A stretch of DNA of 64,000 nucleotides from Affinundibacterium nitidum (GTDB taxonomy: Bacteria; Pseudomonadota; Gammaproteobacteria; Burkholderiales; Burkholderiaceae_D). The position numbers and the translations under genes were made by a program. Under the pieces are notes generated by a model, which had not been told where the DNA came from, did no database searches, and was given only the letters and a program-made list of their open reading frames with translations. Shown piece after piece: positions 28,487 to 38,376 of this stretch. Location of the stretch: positions 1,692,545 through 1,756,544 of the forward strand of contig NZ_JACOFZ010000001.1 in NCBI RefSeq assembly GCF_014284155.1. Reading direction: 5' to 3'. Within the stretch, counting starts at the first letter, position 1. Every line of letters begins with the position of its first letter.

Positions 28487-30946
28487 TTACAGCCTTACGA
28501 AACTTGTTCCATTCCCTTTGAATCGCACTTTTTTCTTAAAAACACCCTCTCCATATGAAACTTCAAACCATCCATCAGCTGGCACCTGCACTACACCATC
28601 GTTGTCAGCTCGCGCTGCGTTGGAAAATGAAATGGTATTTCGGAACCAAAAACTACTATTGCTTTTCTCGGTGACTTTCAATTTTTCAGTATCACCAGTA
28701 CTTGAAACAATGCTGACGGTACCAAATTCGGGATTGGCATAATCAAAATTGAGCGGCGCCTTCAGTTCAACGCCGATACGCCCGTAGGCAAGCGTGTTAG
28801 GTATTGCTGAAAAGGTCTCGTTGAATACCTGGATAGCAGTATCTCCTTTTGCCATGTATGCGAGGCTCGCGTTCCAAGCGGAATTGAAAGCCACCCACCC
28901 CTCGGTATACCCTAATGCAGCAGCAGGATCGAAGGGATAAGATGCTTCCTTAGGCGATCCTTCAATCACTCCACGCACTGGTTGCAAAACACCATTACCG
29001 CCATTATGTTCTTCGTACCAGCCAGTCTCAACTCCAACAAAATCTCTCGGAGCATCATGCGAATAATGGCGACCTGATGGATTACGACCAAAACCTGCAT
29101 CGATCTGCGCCGTCGCCATTTCCTTCAAACGTTGTTTTTTTACTGGGTCTGAAATGACCTGTGCTGCAGCCAGTGCTGCTGCAGGAAATCCCATCACATT
29201 ACCTGGCTCATTATATGGAGGCGGAATAATCCACAAAGTATCGCTGTATTTGCGGAAATCCCACATGTTCGCAGAGCGTGCAATCATCGTGTCAACCCAG
29301 CTATTTATCTTGGCAGATAAATTCGGCGGGGCAAGCGAGGGATACACTTCTAGGAAGTAGGCAAGACCTTCCATCGTCTTATGCTCACTCATACGCTGAC
29401 CTTTAGTGGTCTCAGGCATAGTCCAACTAAGATTATCAATGATCCACTGTGTTTGATTGTACGCAGCATCGAAATATTGCTGGGCGTCGAGGCGCCCTTC
29501 TCGCTTAGCGACCTCGTACATCATCAAGTTTGGAACGATCGAGTGCCCTGGCGGAAATTGTCCTTTGCCTGTTCCAAGCTGGGTATAAACCTGAAACATG
29601 TTACCAGTAAGTGTGCTGCTAATCTCATACTTACTCATATTGCCAATACCCAGATGAGCCCAGTTCCCGAACGTATAATTCTTAACGGTATCGTAATCAG
29701 CCTTTGAAATATATTCCTTCATCATCGGATAGGCATAAAGGAATGCAGCCAATTCTCCTTTAAAGAGTGGGTGGTTTCCAGTTGCAGTATTGTTGTACGT
29801 GATGATTCGATCGACACCCCAATGAATCATTTTCACGATATCTGGTGGATTACCAATTGGTGCTCCCAATGATTGATATGCTGAATTAAATGAATACACA
29901 ATCTGTTTTGGCATTCGGTCATAGGCACTTGGATTGGACATGTACATTTGCACCAAGCTCGATACTTCAAACGAAAACTGATGTGAATCCCGCCAACCGA
30001 CGCCAGCCGTGCAGGTATTACTGACCGGAGAATAACAACGCGCATCAACCATAAAATCTATCGCAGGCTGATACGAGACACGCTCTATCCAATTCGGTCC
30101 TATCGAAAAAGGGTACGATGTTTTACCGCCAGCCGAAATAACATACTCACCAGTATCAAATGGTGTTGAGGAATTAAAGGAACTTAAAAAGGCACTAAAG
30201 TCCCCTACATGGCCATTGATGGTTCCTGTAAAAAGCGGTGTTGTTTGACCAGCTTTCGTAATCGTAAAACTTGTTCCATCCGGTAAAAGTGGAGCTGTAA
30301 AGCGCTTAGGTTTGTCAAGGTTGTAACCACTTAAGTTAATCAAAATATCCGTCTTTGGTGCTAAGCCATACACGGGCGCAACAGGATCTGTCGCTAAGGC
30401 AGGGCAGCCACCAAGCGACTCATCAAAAATCTTAAGTTCCTTCAAGCGCACGTAACCAGCATCGGTTGAATAAAGGCGAACTTTGCTTGCACTAACGACT
30501 GAAGAGAACTGCAATACGACATTTGTCGACGTATTGCCCGTCATCGCGGCACCAGGAACATCAAGCCAACTTGAACCACTCCAGTACTGAATCTTTGCGT
30601 TTGCGATTGCACTACCTGAAGCATAACCGGAGTGAACATGCGCGCAGTTAAGGCTAATGCTCGCACCAAGGTCAATTTCCAAAGTATGCGGTCCAGCCGT
30701 ATTTGCACTTACCCAACGAGAGGTATCAGAGATCACACCATCAACCGCATAGGTCGCTACATTTGGACTCAAAACAGAGTCAGCGACCACAGGCTTGCCT
30801 ACAGCCACATTTGTACTCGAAGTCGGCAACGCCGCCAAAGCCAATCCACTTACAGAGCAAGCTGCCCCCACAACAATATAGGACCACCACCTCACTCGTT
30901 TTGTAGCGTCCTTCCCGCTACTTTTACCAATTTCACTATTCGTCAT
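28487..30946 (-). CDS. Secreted GH9-like protein with N-terminal discoidin (F5/8 C) domain
   Basis: 819 residues. An N-terminal membrane/signal segment (about 20-40), a discoidin carbohydrate-binding domain (about 45-175), an Ig-like module starting ILINLSGYNLDKPKRF (as in GH9 enzymes), then an alpha/alpha barrel to the C-terminus with late motifs GRNPSGRHYSHDAP and YTEGWVAFNSAWNASL. GH9 enzymes are mostly cellulases or related beta-glycosidases. Here the usual DAGD acid pair reads DSHQ in GWRDSHQFSF, and the usual NE motif before the last helix is not evident, so activity may differ or be lost. It is divergent from the sugar catabolic operon. A GAGGAAG site precedes the ATG. Confidence 0.7.
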   Translation of the reverse strand: MTNSEIGKSSGKDATKRVRWWSYIVVGAACSVSGLALAALPTSSTNVAVGKPVVADSVLSPNVATYAVDGVISDTSRWVSANTAGPHTLEIDLGASISLNCAHVHSGYASGSAIANAKIQYWSGSSWLDVPGAAMTGNTSTNVVLQFSSVVSASKVRLYSTDAGYVRLKELKIFDESLGGCPALATDPVAPVYGLAPKTDILINLSGYNLDKPKRFTAPLLPDGTSFTITKAGQTTPLFTGTINGHVGDFSAFLSSFNSSTPFDTGEYVISAGGKTSYPFSIGPNWIERVSYQPAIDFMVDARCYSPVSNTCTAGVGWRDSHQFSFEVSSLVQMYMSNPSAYDRMPKQIVYSFNSAYQSLGAPIGNPPDIVKMIHWGVDRIITYNNTATGNHPLFKGELAAFLYAYPMMKEYISKADYDTVKNYTFGNWAHLGIGNMSKYEISSTLTGNMFQVYTQLGTGKGQFPPGHSIVPNLMMYEVAKREGRLDAQQYFDAAYNQTQWIIDNLSWTMPETTKGQRMSEHKTMEGLAYFLEVYPSLAPPNLSAKINSWVDTMIARSANMWDFRKYSDTLWIIPPPYNEPGNVMGFPAAALAAAQVISDPVKKQRLKEMATAQIDAGFGRNPSGRHYSHDAPRDFVGVETGWYEEHNGGNGVLQPVRGVIEGSPKEASYPFDPAAALGYTEGWVAFNSAWNASLAYMAKGDTAIQVFNETFSAIPNTLAYGRIGVELKAPLNFDYANPEFGTVSIVSSTGDTEKLKVTEKSNSSFWFRNTISFSNAARADNDGVVQVPADGWFEVSYGEGVFKKKVRFKGNGTSFVRL

Positions 30947-31084
30947 TTTGTCTTCCTCGTTTGGACATATTTAGTTTTTGGAACTTGTTGTTGCAGCGCG
31001 CGTACGTCAATCTTGACCAATCAATCAATATGAAAAAAGACTGAATTGAGTTGCTCAGTTTGGGAACAAGAAACCACAACATGG

Positions 31085-31100
31085 ATATATTGCAGCACCA
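31085..31100. promoter_or_regulatory. Half-conserved operator-like site (GH9-like gene side)
   Basis: Ends in AGCACCA, the same half site as the perfect 16-base element at 31238 and 51891. It is weaker than those sites. Confidence 0.35.
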
Positions 31101-31237
31101 AATTTACAAAGTCAACATGAAACAACGTCAAAAAAAGAAGATAACGAAACAACCTAACATATTGTTTTTTAATGATTTTAAACTCAAACGTATATCAATT
31201 AATGAAAAAAACTGCCAAAACACATCAATAAAATGTT

Positions 31238-31253
31238 TGCTTCTATAGCACCA
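31238..31253. promoter_or_regulatory. Operator-like 16-mer upstream of the acid-sugar operon
   Basis: TGCTTCTATAGCACCA, an imperfect palindrome around CTATAG. The identical 16-mer occurs at 51891-51906 upstream of the TonB-receptor operon. It lies 45 bases before the DapA-like start codon, so it could overlap the promoter. The IclR-type regulator encoded at 33485 is the likely binder by context. Confidence 0.6.
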
Positions 31254-31297
31254 TATGTGACATAATCAACTCATTCATCACAGCCGAGGAAATCCAA

Positions 31298-32200
31298 ATG
31301 TCCCAACTTCAAGGCGTATTGCCAATTCTGCCCACCATCTTCCACGCAACTGGCGCAATCGATAAGGCTGGCACTAAAAATGTTTTGGAATACGTTATCA
31401 AGGCCGGGGCGGCGGGAGTTGTTTTTCCGGGTTTAGCAAGTGAGTACGACACACTTACTCGCGATGAACGAATTGAAATGACCGACTTAATTGGAAAATG
31501 GATCGCTGGGCGCATTCCATTTGTAGTAGGGGCAAGCGCTACCACACAAGAAGATGCTGCACTCTACGCTGCTGCTGGCGCACGCGCCCGAGCTACCACA
31601 GCCATGATTCTCACACCGCACAAGTTGGCGGATAACCTACCAGCAATGGCCGATTTTTTCAGGGAGATTCATGCCTCCACGGGAATGAAGATCATGCTTC
31701 AAAATGCACCCGCACCGATGGGCATCGGTCTTGCACTCGATCGCGTTGCTTTACTTGCGAAAGAAGTGGATGGTATTTTCTATGTTAAGGAGGAAGCTGC
31801 ACCTTCCGGACAACGGATTACAAAATTGACAGAGCTAGCTGGCAATTCTCTTGACGCCGTTTACGGAGGGGCTGGCGGGCGATATGTCATTGACGAATTG
31901 GCACGTGGAGCAAAAGGCACCATGCCAGCTTGTGAGATCACTGAACTGCATGTCGAGATGGTTGCTCGATTTATGCGCGGCGACGAAAATGGTGCGCGGG
32001 ACTTATTTGAACGTACACTTCCCTTGCTGAATATGCAGGCCAACTTTAGATGGCGGCTCACAAAAGCCGTTTTGAAAATGCGTGGGATTATTGAATGTGA
32101 TTATGTTCGCGCTGCAGGACCGGCACTAGACACACATGACCATGCTGAGCTAGCAGCATTAATGAAGCGCCTTTCAGATATTCTTCCATCAACGTACTAG
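31298..32200 (+). CDS. DapA/KDG-aldolase family protein (class I aldolase or dehydratase)
   Basis: 300-residue TIM barrel of the dihydrodipicolinate synthase/N-acetylneuraminate lyase family. The Schiff-base lysine is in FYVKEEAAPSG (about residue 163). The usual YN-x-P motif is replaced by QNAP, so the tyrosine that normally assists catalysis is absent. It is unlikely to be lysine biosynthesis: it is the first gene of an operon with an enolase-superfamily dehydratase, an IclR regulator and an MFS permease. A role on a 2-keto-3-deoxy sugar acid is inferred. It is 8 bases upstream of the next gene. Confidence 0.8.
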   Translation: MSQLQGVLPILPTIFHATGAIDKAGTKNVLEYVIKAGAAGVVFPGLASEYDTLTRDERIEMTDLIGKWIAGRIPFVVGASATTQEDAALYAAAGARARATTAMILTPHKLADNLPAMADFFREIHASTGMKIMLQNAPAPMGIGLALDRVALLAKEVDGIFYVKEEAAPSGQRITKLTELAGNSLDAVYGGAGGRYVIDELARGAKGTMPACEITELHVEMVARFMRGDENGARDLFERTLPLLNMQANFRWRLTKAVLKMRGIIECDYVRAAGPALDTHDHAELAALMKRLSDILPSTY

Positions 32201-32208
32201 GATTCCAG

Positions 32209-33399
32209 ATGAATTTCGTAGAACAGAAATCGGCGGCTGTCGCGAAGGTTGAAACTTTCATTGTAAAGTCTGAGCGCGACACACCCTACCTTGGCCCACT
32301 AGGCCCCGGAGAGTCGATCAATTCAAGGGGATACATTGTTCGCAAAGGAAATGGCACTATTTACCCAACCGTCGACCGCTCTGTCGTCGTCAGAGTCACC
32401 ACCGAAGATGGCGCTGAGGGTTGGGGCGAGACTTATGGGATATGCGCACCGAAGGCAACCTGTGAGATCATCAATGATTTATTGGCGCCTGTGCTAATCG
32501 GACGCGTTCCAGATGATGTCGAATCTATTTGGGATAGTCTTTATGATCTCATGAGAGTGAGAGGGTGTTCGAGCGGATTCCATCTGGATGCCATCGCTGC
32601 AATTGACATTGCACTTTGGGATTTAAAAGCACAAGCCCATGGTGTATCTGTGGCAGATTTAATCGGCCCGAAAATTGCGAACAGAGTACCCTGCTATCTT
32701 TCTGGCTTACCAGCCTCAACCATTGAAGAACGCGTGACGCTCGCTTGCGAATGGCAGAAGAAGGGAATTAACGCATTTAAGTTTGCTGCTGTTGTAAGCC
32801 ATGAAGGCATCTACAACGAATTTGCAGCACTTCGAAAAGCGCTTGGCCCTAGCGCTGAAATCATGGTCGACTTGCATTGGAAATTTGGCGCAGATGAAGC
32901 GATTGAGCTAGCCACCGCATTGGAAGGATTTAAACCGCATTTTCTGGAAGCACCAGTGAAGCCCGAGGATATCAGTGGACTTGCTGAGGTGTGCCTCAAC
33001 AGTTCGACTCCTATCGCTGCCGGAGAGGAATGGTACACCGAACATGATGCACGTCTTCGACTCTCGACATTTCCTGTCGCTTACGTTCAACCTGAAATGG
33101 CACACACAGGTATTACCCAGTTTTGCAGAATCGCCAAACTTTGCCATGATCGAGGCCTCCTAATTGCCCCACATGCGACAGTAGGCGTCGGCATTTTCTT
33201 GGCCGCCAGCTTACAGGTCTCAAGTACGCTCAAGAATTTATGGAAACATGAATGGCAGCATTCCGTCTTCGATCGCAACCTCGCGATGCTTGACACCGAC
33301 ATGAGTTGCAACGAAGGCTCATACCATGCACCTACCGGTATTGGCATCGGCGTAAAGCCAAACAAGAAATTTTGGGAGCATGCTGAAATTGCTTTATAA
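32209..33399 (+). CDS. Enolase-superfamily acid-sugar dehydratase (mandelate racemase/MLE type)
   Basis: 396 residues. N-terminal capping domain, then a barrel with the magnesium ligands D in MVDLHW, E in FLEAP and E in AGEEWY, and the general-base histidine in IAPHATVG. The DLHW context is of the D-galactonate-dehydratase-like group, so dehydration of a sugar acid such as galactonate to its 2-keto-3-deoxy form is likely. The exact sugar is not fixed by sequence. The matching downstream kinase and aldolase are encoded at 47240 and 45759. Confidence 0.85.
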   Translation: MNFVEQKSAAVAKVETFIVKSERDTPYLGPLGPGESINSRGYIVRKGNGTIYPTVDRSVVVRVTTEDGAEGWGETYGICAPKATCEIINDLLAPVLIGRVPDDVESIWDSLYDLMRVRGCSSGFHLDAIAAIDIALWDLKAQAHGVSVADLIGPKIANRVPCYLSGLPASTIEERVTLACEWQKKGINAFKFAAVVSHEGIYNEFAALRKALGPSAEIMVDLHWKFGADEAIELATALEGFKPHFLEAPVKPEDISGLAEVCLNSSTPIAAGEEWYTEHDARLRLSTFPVAYVQPEMAHTGITQFCRIAKLCHDRGLLIAPHATVGVGIFLAASLQVSSTLKNLWKHEWQHSVFDRNLAMLDTDMSCNEGSYHAPTGIGIGVKPNKKFWEHAEIAL

Positions 33400-33484
33400 A
33401 CAACGATCAACAAGCATCAACTATAGTCAATTTTCACGACGATGCCTCATACTGTCTATTTTTTAGACCAAAGGGATATTCAAC

Positions 33485-34213
33485 ATGCGAACATCGTTAG
33501 GAGCACAGCCTAATCAGAGCTTAATTGATGGTATCGCGACGCTACAAGCGCTCGCGACATCACCCGAACCGATTGGCGGTCGAGAATTGGCTCGGAGAAT
33601 CAATCTAGAACCGACCAAGGTAAATAGGCTATTAAAGACACTCACCCATCTTGGGATTGCGAGACAAACTAGCAACCGAAAATACACAGCAGGACCTGGA
33701 ATGCATGTGCTCGCAGCGCAAAGTCTATTTGCCTCAGGCTTGATTAATCGAGCACTCCCAGCACTCGAAAATTTAAGGCAGTTTGGCCACACTGTTGCGC
33801 TAGGTGTGCTCTGGAATGACAACGTCAGCTATCTCTTCCATGCACCTCCGGGACTTGAAGTATCGCGAGGTTTGGGAAGGATTGGACTTCTACCAGCAAC
33901 GACTAGTGGTATCGGCATGGTGCTTCTATCGGAATTAGATAACGAAGATGTTCGCCAAATCTATGAAGATCGTGAGATACCTCGCTATCCCGATGGTATC
34001 GACGCGCTCTTTTATAAACTAGATGAGATTCGAAAACTAGGCTATGCAAGGATTAAAGTTGAAGACGATCGCGGTCACCATATCGTCGCTGTATCTACTG
34101 GAGACCCGGTTCACGCTGGCTTGGCTCTGTCTGGATGGATCCCTGAAGGTGCGACAGAAGAGCTCGTCGCAAGATTACGTTTAGGTGCGTCAGAAATAGG
34201 TCGTGAAACTTAG
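33485..34213 (+). CDS. IclR family transcriptional regulator
   Basis: 242 residues. An N-terminal winged helix (LATSPEPIGGRELARRINLEPTKVNRLLKTL, about 25-60) is followed by an IclR effector-binding GAF-like domain (about 80-240). IclR proteins usually repress or activate the neighbouring catabolic operon in response to a sugar acid or keto acid. The conserved 16-mer at 31238 and 51891 is a candidate operator. It is co-oriented within the dehydratase/permease cluster. Confidence 0.88.
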   Translation: MRTSLGAQPNQSLIDGIATLQALATSPEPIGGRELARRINLEPTKVNRLLKTLTHLGIARQTSNRKYTAGPGMHVLAAQSLFASGLINRALPALENLRQFGHTVALGVLWNDNVSYLFHAPPGLEVSRGLGRIGLLPATTSGIGMVLLSELDNEDVRQIYEDREIPRYPDGIDALFYKLDEIRKLGYARIKVEDDRGHHIVAVSTGDPVHAGLALSGWIPEGATEELVARLRLGASEIGRET

Positions 34214-34257
34214 CCGAGCCTCCAATTAACTCTTTTTATCGAAAGCCGTATTGAACA

Positions 34258-35469
34258 ATGAATCAACAAAAAACTAGCAAGCTTCGTTGGGCAATATTGG
34301 CATTATTATTCTTGTCGACCGTATTAAACTATTTGGATCGGCAAGCGCTCTCCATCCTGACTGTAGAGATTCAAAAGGACATGCAAATGTCCACAATGGA
34401 ATATGCCAGAATCGTACAGATATTCTTAGTGACATATACTATTTCACTATTGGGAGCGGGTTGGATTACAGACAAACTCGGCACCAAAGTCTCATTAGCA
34501 TTGTTTGTTGGCTGGTGGTCCATTGCCAACATGCTTACCGGGCTTGTTCAAAGTGTCTTCCAATTAGGTATAACACGGGCGTTGCTGGGCCTCGGCGAAG
34601 GGGGTAACTATACTGCCGCGCCAAAAGCAGTTTCGGAGCACTTTGCCCCCAAAGAACGGGGAGTTGCAGTTGGTGTGTATACGGCTGGAGCCATGCTTGG
34701 CGCAACTATCGCCCCTCCACTTATTGTGTGGTTGGCCTCGACCTATAATTGGCGTTCAGCGTTCTTCATCACTGGCGCCGCCGGGCTAGTTTGGCTTATT
34801 GTGTGGCTCGCTATTTATAAGTCTCCTGAATACTCCACCTCTGACGCAACTCCTTTGACACCGATACCACTGAGACTTATTCTTAAGGACCGCTCAGTTT
34901 GGTTACTCGCTTGTGCTCGCATGCTAGCTGATCCGGTATGGTATTTCTATTTGTTTTGGTTTCCCAAATACCTAGAAGAGAGTCAAGGAATGTCCCTACT
35001 GCAAGTAGCACAGTTAGCATGGATTGTTTATCTAGCCGCAGATATTGGCAGTCTTTCTGGCGGAATATTCTCCGGTTATTTGGTGAAAAGAGGCATGCAT
35101 CCGCAAAAAAGTCGCTTGGTCGTTATCACAGTGGCAGCGATGTTTGCTCCACTCGGCATGCTAATCGCAACGGGCCTAGAAACCCACTATATGCTAGGCC
35201 TAGCTGCTATGGTCGCATTCCTACATCTGATGTTCATGGTGAACATCACAACACTAATCGTCGACAAATATCCCTCGCGCGCCGTCGGTACTATATTCGG
35301 CATTATTGCCGCTGGAAGCAGCGTCGGTGGAATTTTATCGACCCAGGTAGTAGGTCACTTCGCGGCCGCAAATCAGTATCAGATGCTGTTCGTATTCATG
35401 GGATTGCTACATCCAATAGCATGTGGCTTTACTTGGCTTTCAAGCAGGCAAAAACCAAACTTTGCCTAA
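34258..35469 (+). CDS. MFS transporter, anion:cation symporter (sugar-acid) family
   Basis: 403 residues with twelve hydrophobic segments. The N-terminus LRWAILALLFLSTVLNYLDRQALSIL is the signature of the ACS family, which includes hexuronate and galactonate permeases such as ExuT and DgoT. The central loop is short and the motif GEGGNYTAAPKAVSEHFAPKERG follows the fourth helix. By context it imports the sugar acid or sugar used by this locus. It lies 44 bases after the IclR gene. Confidence 0.88.
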   Translation: MNQQKTSKLRWAILALLFLSTVLNYLDRQALSILTVEIQKDMQMSTMEYARIVQIFLVTYTISLLGAGWITDKLGTKVSLALFVGWWSIANMLTGLVQSVFQLGITRALLGLGEGGNYTAAPKAVSEHFAPKERGVAVGVYTAGAMLGATIAPPLIVWLASTYNWRSAFFITGAAGLVWLIVWLAIYKSPEYSTSDATPLTPIPLRLILKDRSVWLLACARMLADPVWYFYLFWFPKYLEESQGMSLLQVAQLAWIVYLAADIGSLSGGIFSGYLVKRGMHPQKSRLVVITVAAMFAPLGMLIATGLETHYMLGLAAMVAFLHLMFMVNITTLIVDKYPSRAVGTIFGIIAAGSSVGGILSTQVVGHFAAANQYQMLFVFMGLLHPIACGFTWLSSRQKPNFA

Positions 35470-35586
35470 TATTTTCCAAAACAATTCGACGCTTTCAAAA
35501 GTTTAAACAGTCAAAACTGGGATTAAGCCGCTACACGTTGGCCGCTGTGGGCTTCTCATTTCAAATACACTACCTACTGCGAAATT

Positions 35587-38376
35587 ATGAACACTCACCT
35601 ATATAGCCAAGTCGACACGACTGACACAAATAAAGACGAGATTCTTCGCAATGACATTCGCCAACTTGGACGAATATTAGGCGATACCGTTCGCGAACAG
35701 CATGGTGCAGAGATTTTTAATCTCATTGAGAACGTACGTCAGAATTCAATTCGTTTCAGTCGAGATCTCAATCGACCAGCGCGGCACGAATTGGAAAGTA
35801 TTCTAGACTGCTTAACGAACGATCAAACAACACTACTTATTCGCGCATTTAGCTACTTCTCCCATCTCACGAATATCGCGGAAGACCAGCACCATATACG
35901 TCGGACCCGCGCGCATTTAATAGGCGGATCGGCTGCACGAAAGGACAGTTTAGTAAATGCGATCTGCGAACTTCATAAAGCAGGGATTACCACAACGGCT
36001 CTACTCAATTTTTTCGAATCGGCAACGATTATCCCAGTGCTCACTGCACATCCCACGGAAGTTCAACGCAAGAGTATCTTGAATTGCCAGATGGTCATTA
36101 CCCGCCTCCTAGACGAACGTGATCGAATAAAACTAACTCCAGAAGAACTTCACACAAACGAAGAAGGAATTAAACGAGCGATTCTGACTCTTTGGCAAAC
36201 ACGAATGTTACGAACATCCAAATTATCAGTGTTAGACGAAGTAGAAAACGGACTGAGTTTTTACGATCAAACATTTCTACGCGAGCTCCCACATCTGTAT
36301 GCAAACTTAGAAGATCGAGCATTTCAATTTGACTCAAGCAGTAAGGAAATCGAACTACCAACATTTATGAAAATGGGTAGCTGGATAGGTGGTGACCGTG
36401 ACGGCAATCCATTCGTCACCGCAGAAGTGCTCGAGGAAACACTTGCGATGCAAGCGAAGCGCGTTTTCCTGTTTTACTTTGATGAACTTCAAATGTTAAG
36501 TTCGCAGCTATCGATGGCCACACTGCTAGTTGAAGTTTCTTCGAAATTAGTCGCGTTAGCTGCCCTATCTCCAGATCAATCAGCGCATCGCGCTGATGAA
36601 CCATATCGCCGAGCAATTAGCCACATTCAATCTAGGCTATCGGCAACTTTCAATTGGCTAGCACTGAAAGAAATAGACAGTGGTGTGGCCAAGAACGAAA
36701 AAATGTCGCATCACTATTCTAGTGCTAAGGAGTTTGTTTCGGATCTTGATATCATCCATGAGTCTTTACATGCAAATGGGTCGATTGCACTCACAAAAGG
36801 TAGGCTTCGCCATCTTCGTCGCGCCGTACGTATTTTCGGTTTCTATCTAGCACCTATCGACCTCCGACAGAATTCAGACGTACACGAACGTGTTATTGCG
36901 GAACTATATTCTGCCGTAACTCCATCGGTAAACTACCTAGACCTGGACGAGAATCAACGGGTGACTCTATTGATGAATGAAATTCGTTCAGCGCGACCGC
37001 TCACTTCAGATTACTTATCGTATTCAGATGAAACGCATTCTGAGTTAAGTATCTTTCGAGCAGCCTTTACGGCGCATCAAAAGTATGGAAAGGACGCTGT
37101 TCCGAACTGCATCATATCTAAAACCAATAGCGTATCAGACATACTTGAGGTCGCTTTGCTACTCAAAGAGTCTGGTTTACTACATCCGATTGAAGGAAAA
37201 CTAGACGTCAATATCGTCCCATTGTTCGAAACCATTCATGACCTGCAATCGAGCAGTAACATCATGAATAGTTTATTCAACATACAGCAATACACACGGC
37301 TATTAGAGAGTCGAGAAAATGCGCAGGAAGTCATGCTTGGCTACTCAGATAGCAACAAGGATGGTGGCTTCCTCACGTCTAACTGGGAACTGTATAAATC
37401 GGAACTTGAGCTCATCCGAGTATTTGCTAGACACAGGGTACGTCTCCGCCTATTTCACGGCCGAGGCGGATCAGTCGGTCGCGGGGGTGGGCCCAGTTTC
37501 CAAGCAATCATCGCTCAACCTGCAGGCGCAGTTCAAGGTCAAATTCGACTCACTGAACAGGGAGAAGTGATTACCGCGAAGTACGGAAATCCAGAGTTAG
37601 GCCGGCGAAATCTAGAGGTGTTGGTAGCGGCCACATTAGAGGCAAGCCTGCTTGGCAAAGCGACCGAGGTTACCTCCCCTCTTTTTCTATCGACTATGGA
37701 AGAACTCTCACGCTTCGCGTTCCGCACTTATCGGCAATTAGTCTACGAAACAGAGGGGTTTGAACGCTATTTTTGGGAATCCACCGTGATATCTGAAATC
37801 GCGAATTTGAATATTGGAAGTAGACCCGCGTCCCGTAAAAAGACAAGCTCAATTGAAGATCTACGAGCCATTCCATGGGTATTTAGTTGGTCACAATGCC
37901 GCCTGATGTTGCCAGGTTGGTTTGGATTTGGTTCTGCCGTCGAAAGCTATATCGCTGCACACCCAGAAAATGGCCTAGAAACACTTCGATCGATGTTTAA
38001 GAGTTGGCCATTTTTCTCGAATTTGCTCTCAAATATGGAGATGGTTTTGGCAAAAAGTGATATCGGAATCGCGAGTCGCTATGCACAACTGGTAACCGAC
38101 ACTGGAATACGGCATCTGATATTTTCGCATCTCGCGCTCGAACATGAAACCACGATCTCTATGCTAAAGGCAATATCCCAGCAGGACGAATTACTCGAAG
38201 CAAATCCGCTTTTGAAACGGTCCATATCCAACCGTTTCCCCTACCTTGCGCCATTAAATCATGTCCAAGTGGAATTACTCAAGCGCTACCGTAATGGCGA
38301 TCTCGACGAGCGAGTAAGGCGAGGTATTCATTTATCGATAAACGGTATCGCTGCTGGGCTACGAAATAGCGGTTAA
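35587..38376 (+). CDS. ppc: Phosphoenolpyruvate carboxylase
   Basis: 929 residues, full length. Catalytic signatures are intact: VLTAHPTEVQRKS (active-site His), GGDRDGNPFVT, MLGYSDSNKDGG, FHGRGGSVGRGGG and the C-terminal GLRNSG. It carboxylates PEP to oxaloacetate, refilling the TCA cycle. Its place inside a sugar-acid locus, 117 bases after the permease gene, suggests it was recruited to balance PEP and pyruvate made from the sugar. Whether it is the only ppc of the genome cannot be seen. Confidence 0.95.
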   Translation: MNTHLYSQVDTTDTNKDEILRNDIRQLGRILGDTVREQHGAEIFNLIENVRQNSIRFSRDLNRPARHELESILDCLTNDQTTLLIRAFSYFSHLTNIAEDQHHIRRTRAHLIGGSAARKDSLVNAICELHKAGITTTALLNFFESATIIPVLTAHPTEVQRKSILNCQMVITRLLDERDRIKLTPEELHTNEEGIKRAILTLWQTRMLRTSKLSVLDEVENGLSFYDQTFLRELPHLYANLEDRAFQFDSSSKEIELPTFMKMGSWIGGDRDGNPFVTAEVLEETLAMQAKRVFLFYFDELQMLSSQLSMATLLVEVSSKLVALAALSPDQSAHRADEPYRRAISHIQSRLSATFNWLALKEIDSGVAKNEKMSHHYSSAKEFVSDLDIIHESLHANGSIALTKGRLRHLRRAVRIFGFYLAPIDLRQNSDVHERVIAELYSAVTPSVNYLDLDENQRVTLLMNEIRSARPLTSDYLSYSDETHSELSIFRAAFTAHQKYGKDAVPNCIISKTNSVSDILEVALLLKESGLLHPIEGKLDVNIVPLFETIHDLQSSSNIMNSLFNIQQYTRLLESRENAQEVMLGYSDSNKDGGFLTSNWELYKSELELIRVFARHRVRLRLFHGRGGSVGRGGGPSFQAIIAQPAGAVQGQIRLTEQGEVITAKYGNPELGRRNLEVLVAATLEASLLGKATEVTSPLFLSTMEELSRFAFRTYRQLVYETEGFERYFWESTVISEIANLNIGSRPASRKKTSSIEDLRAIPWVFSWSQCRLMLPGWFGFGSAVESYIAAHPENGLETLRSMFKSWPFFSNLLSNMEMVLAKSDIGIASRYAQLVTDTGIRHLIFSHLALEHETTISMLKAISQQDELLEANPLLKRSISNRFPYLAPLNHVQVELLKRYRNGDLDERVRRGIHLSINGIAAGLRNSG

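Larger units (their letters stand above)
30947..31297. other. Divergent promoter region of GH9-like gene and acid-sugar operon
   Basis: AT-rich. It contains the operator-like sites at 31085 and 31238 listed separately. No gene is recognised. Confidence 0.5.
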
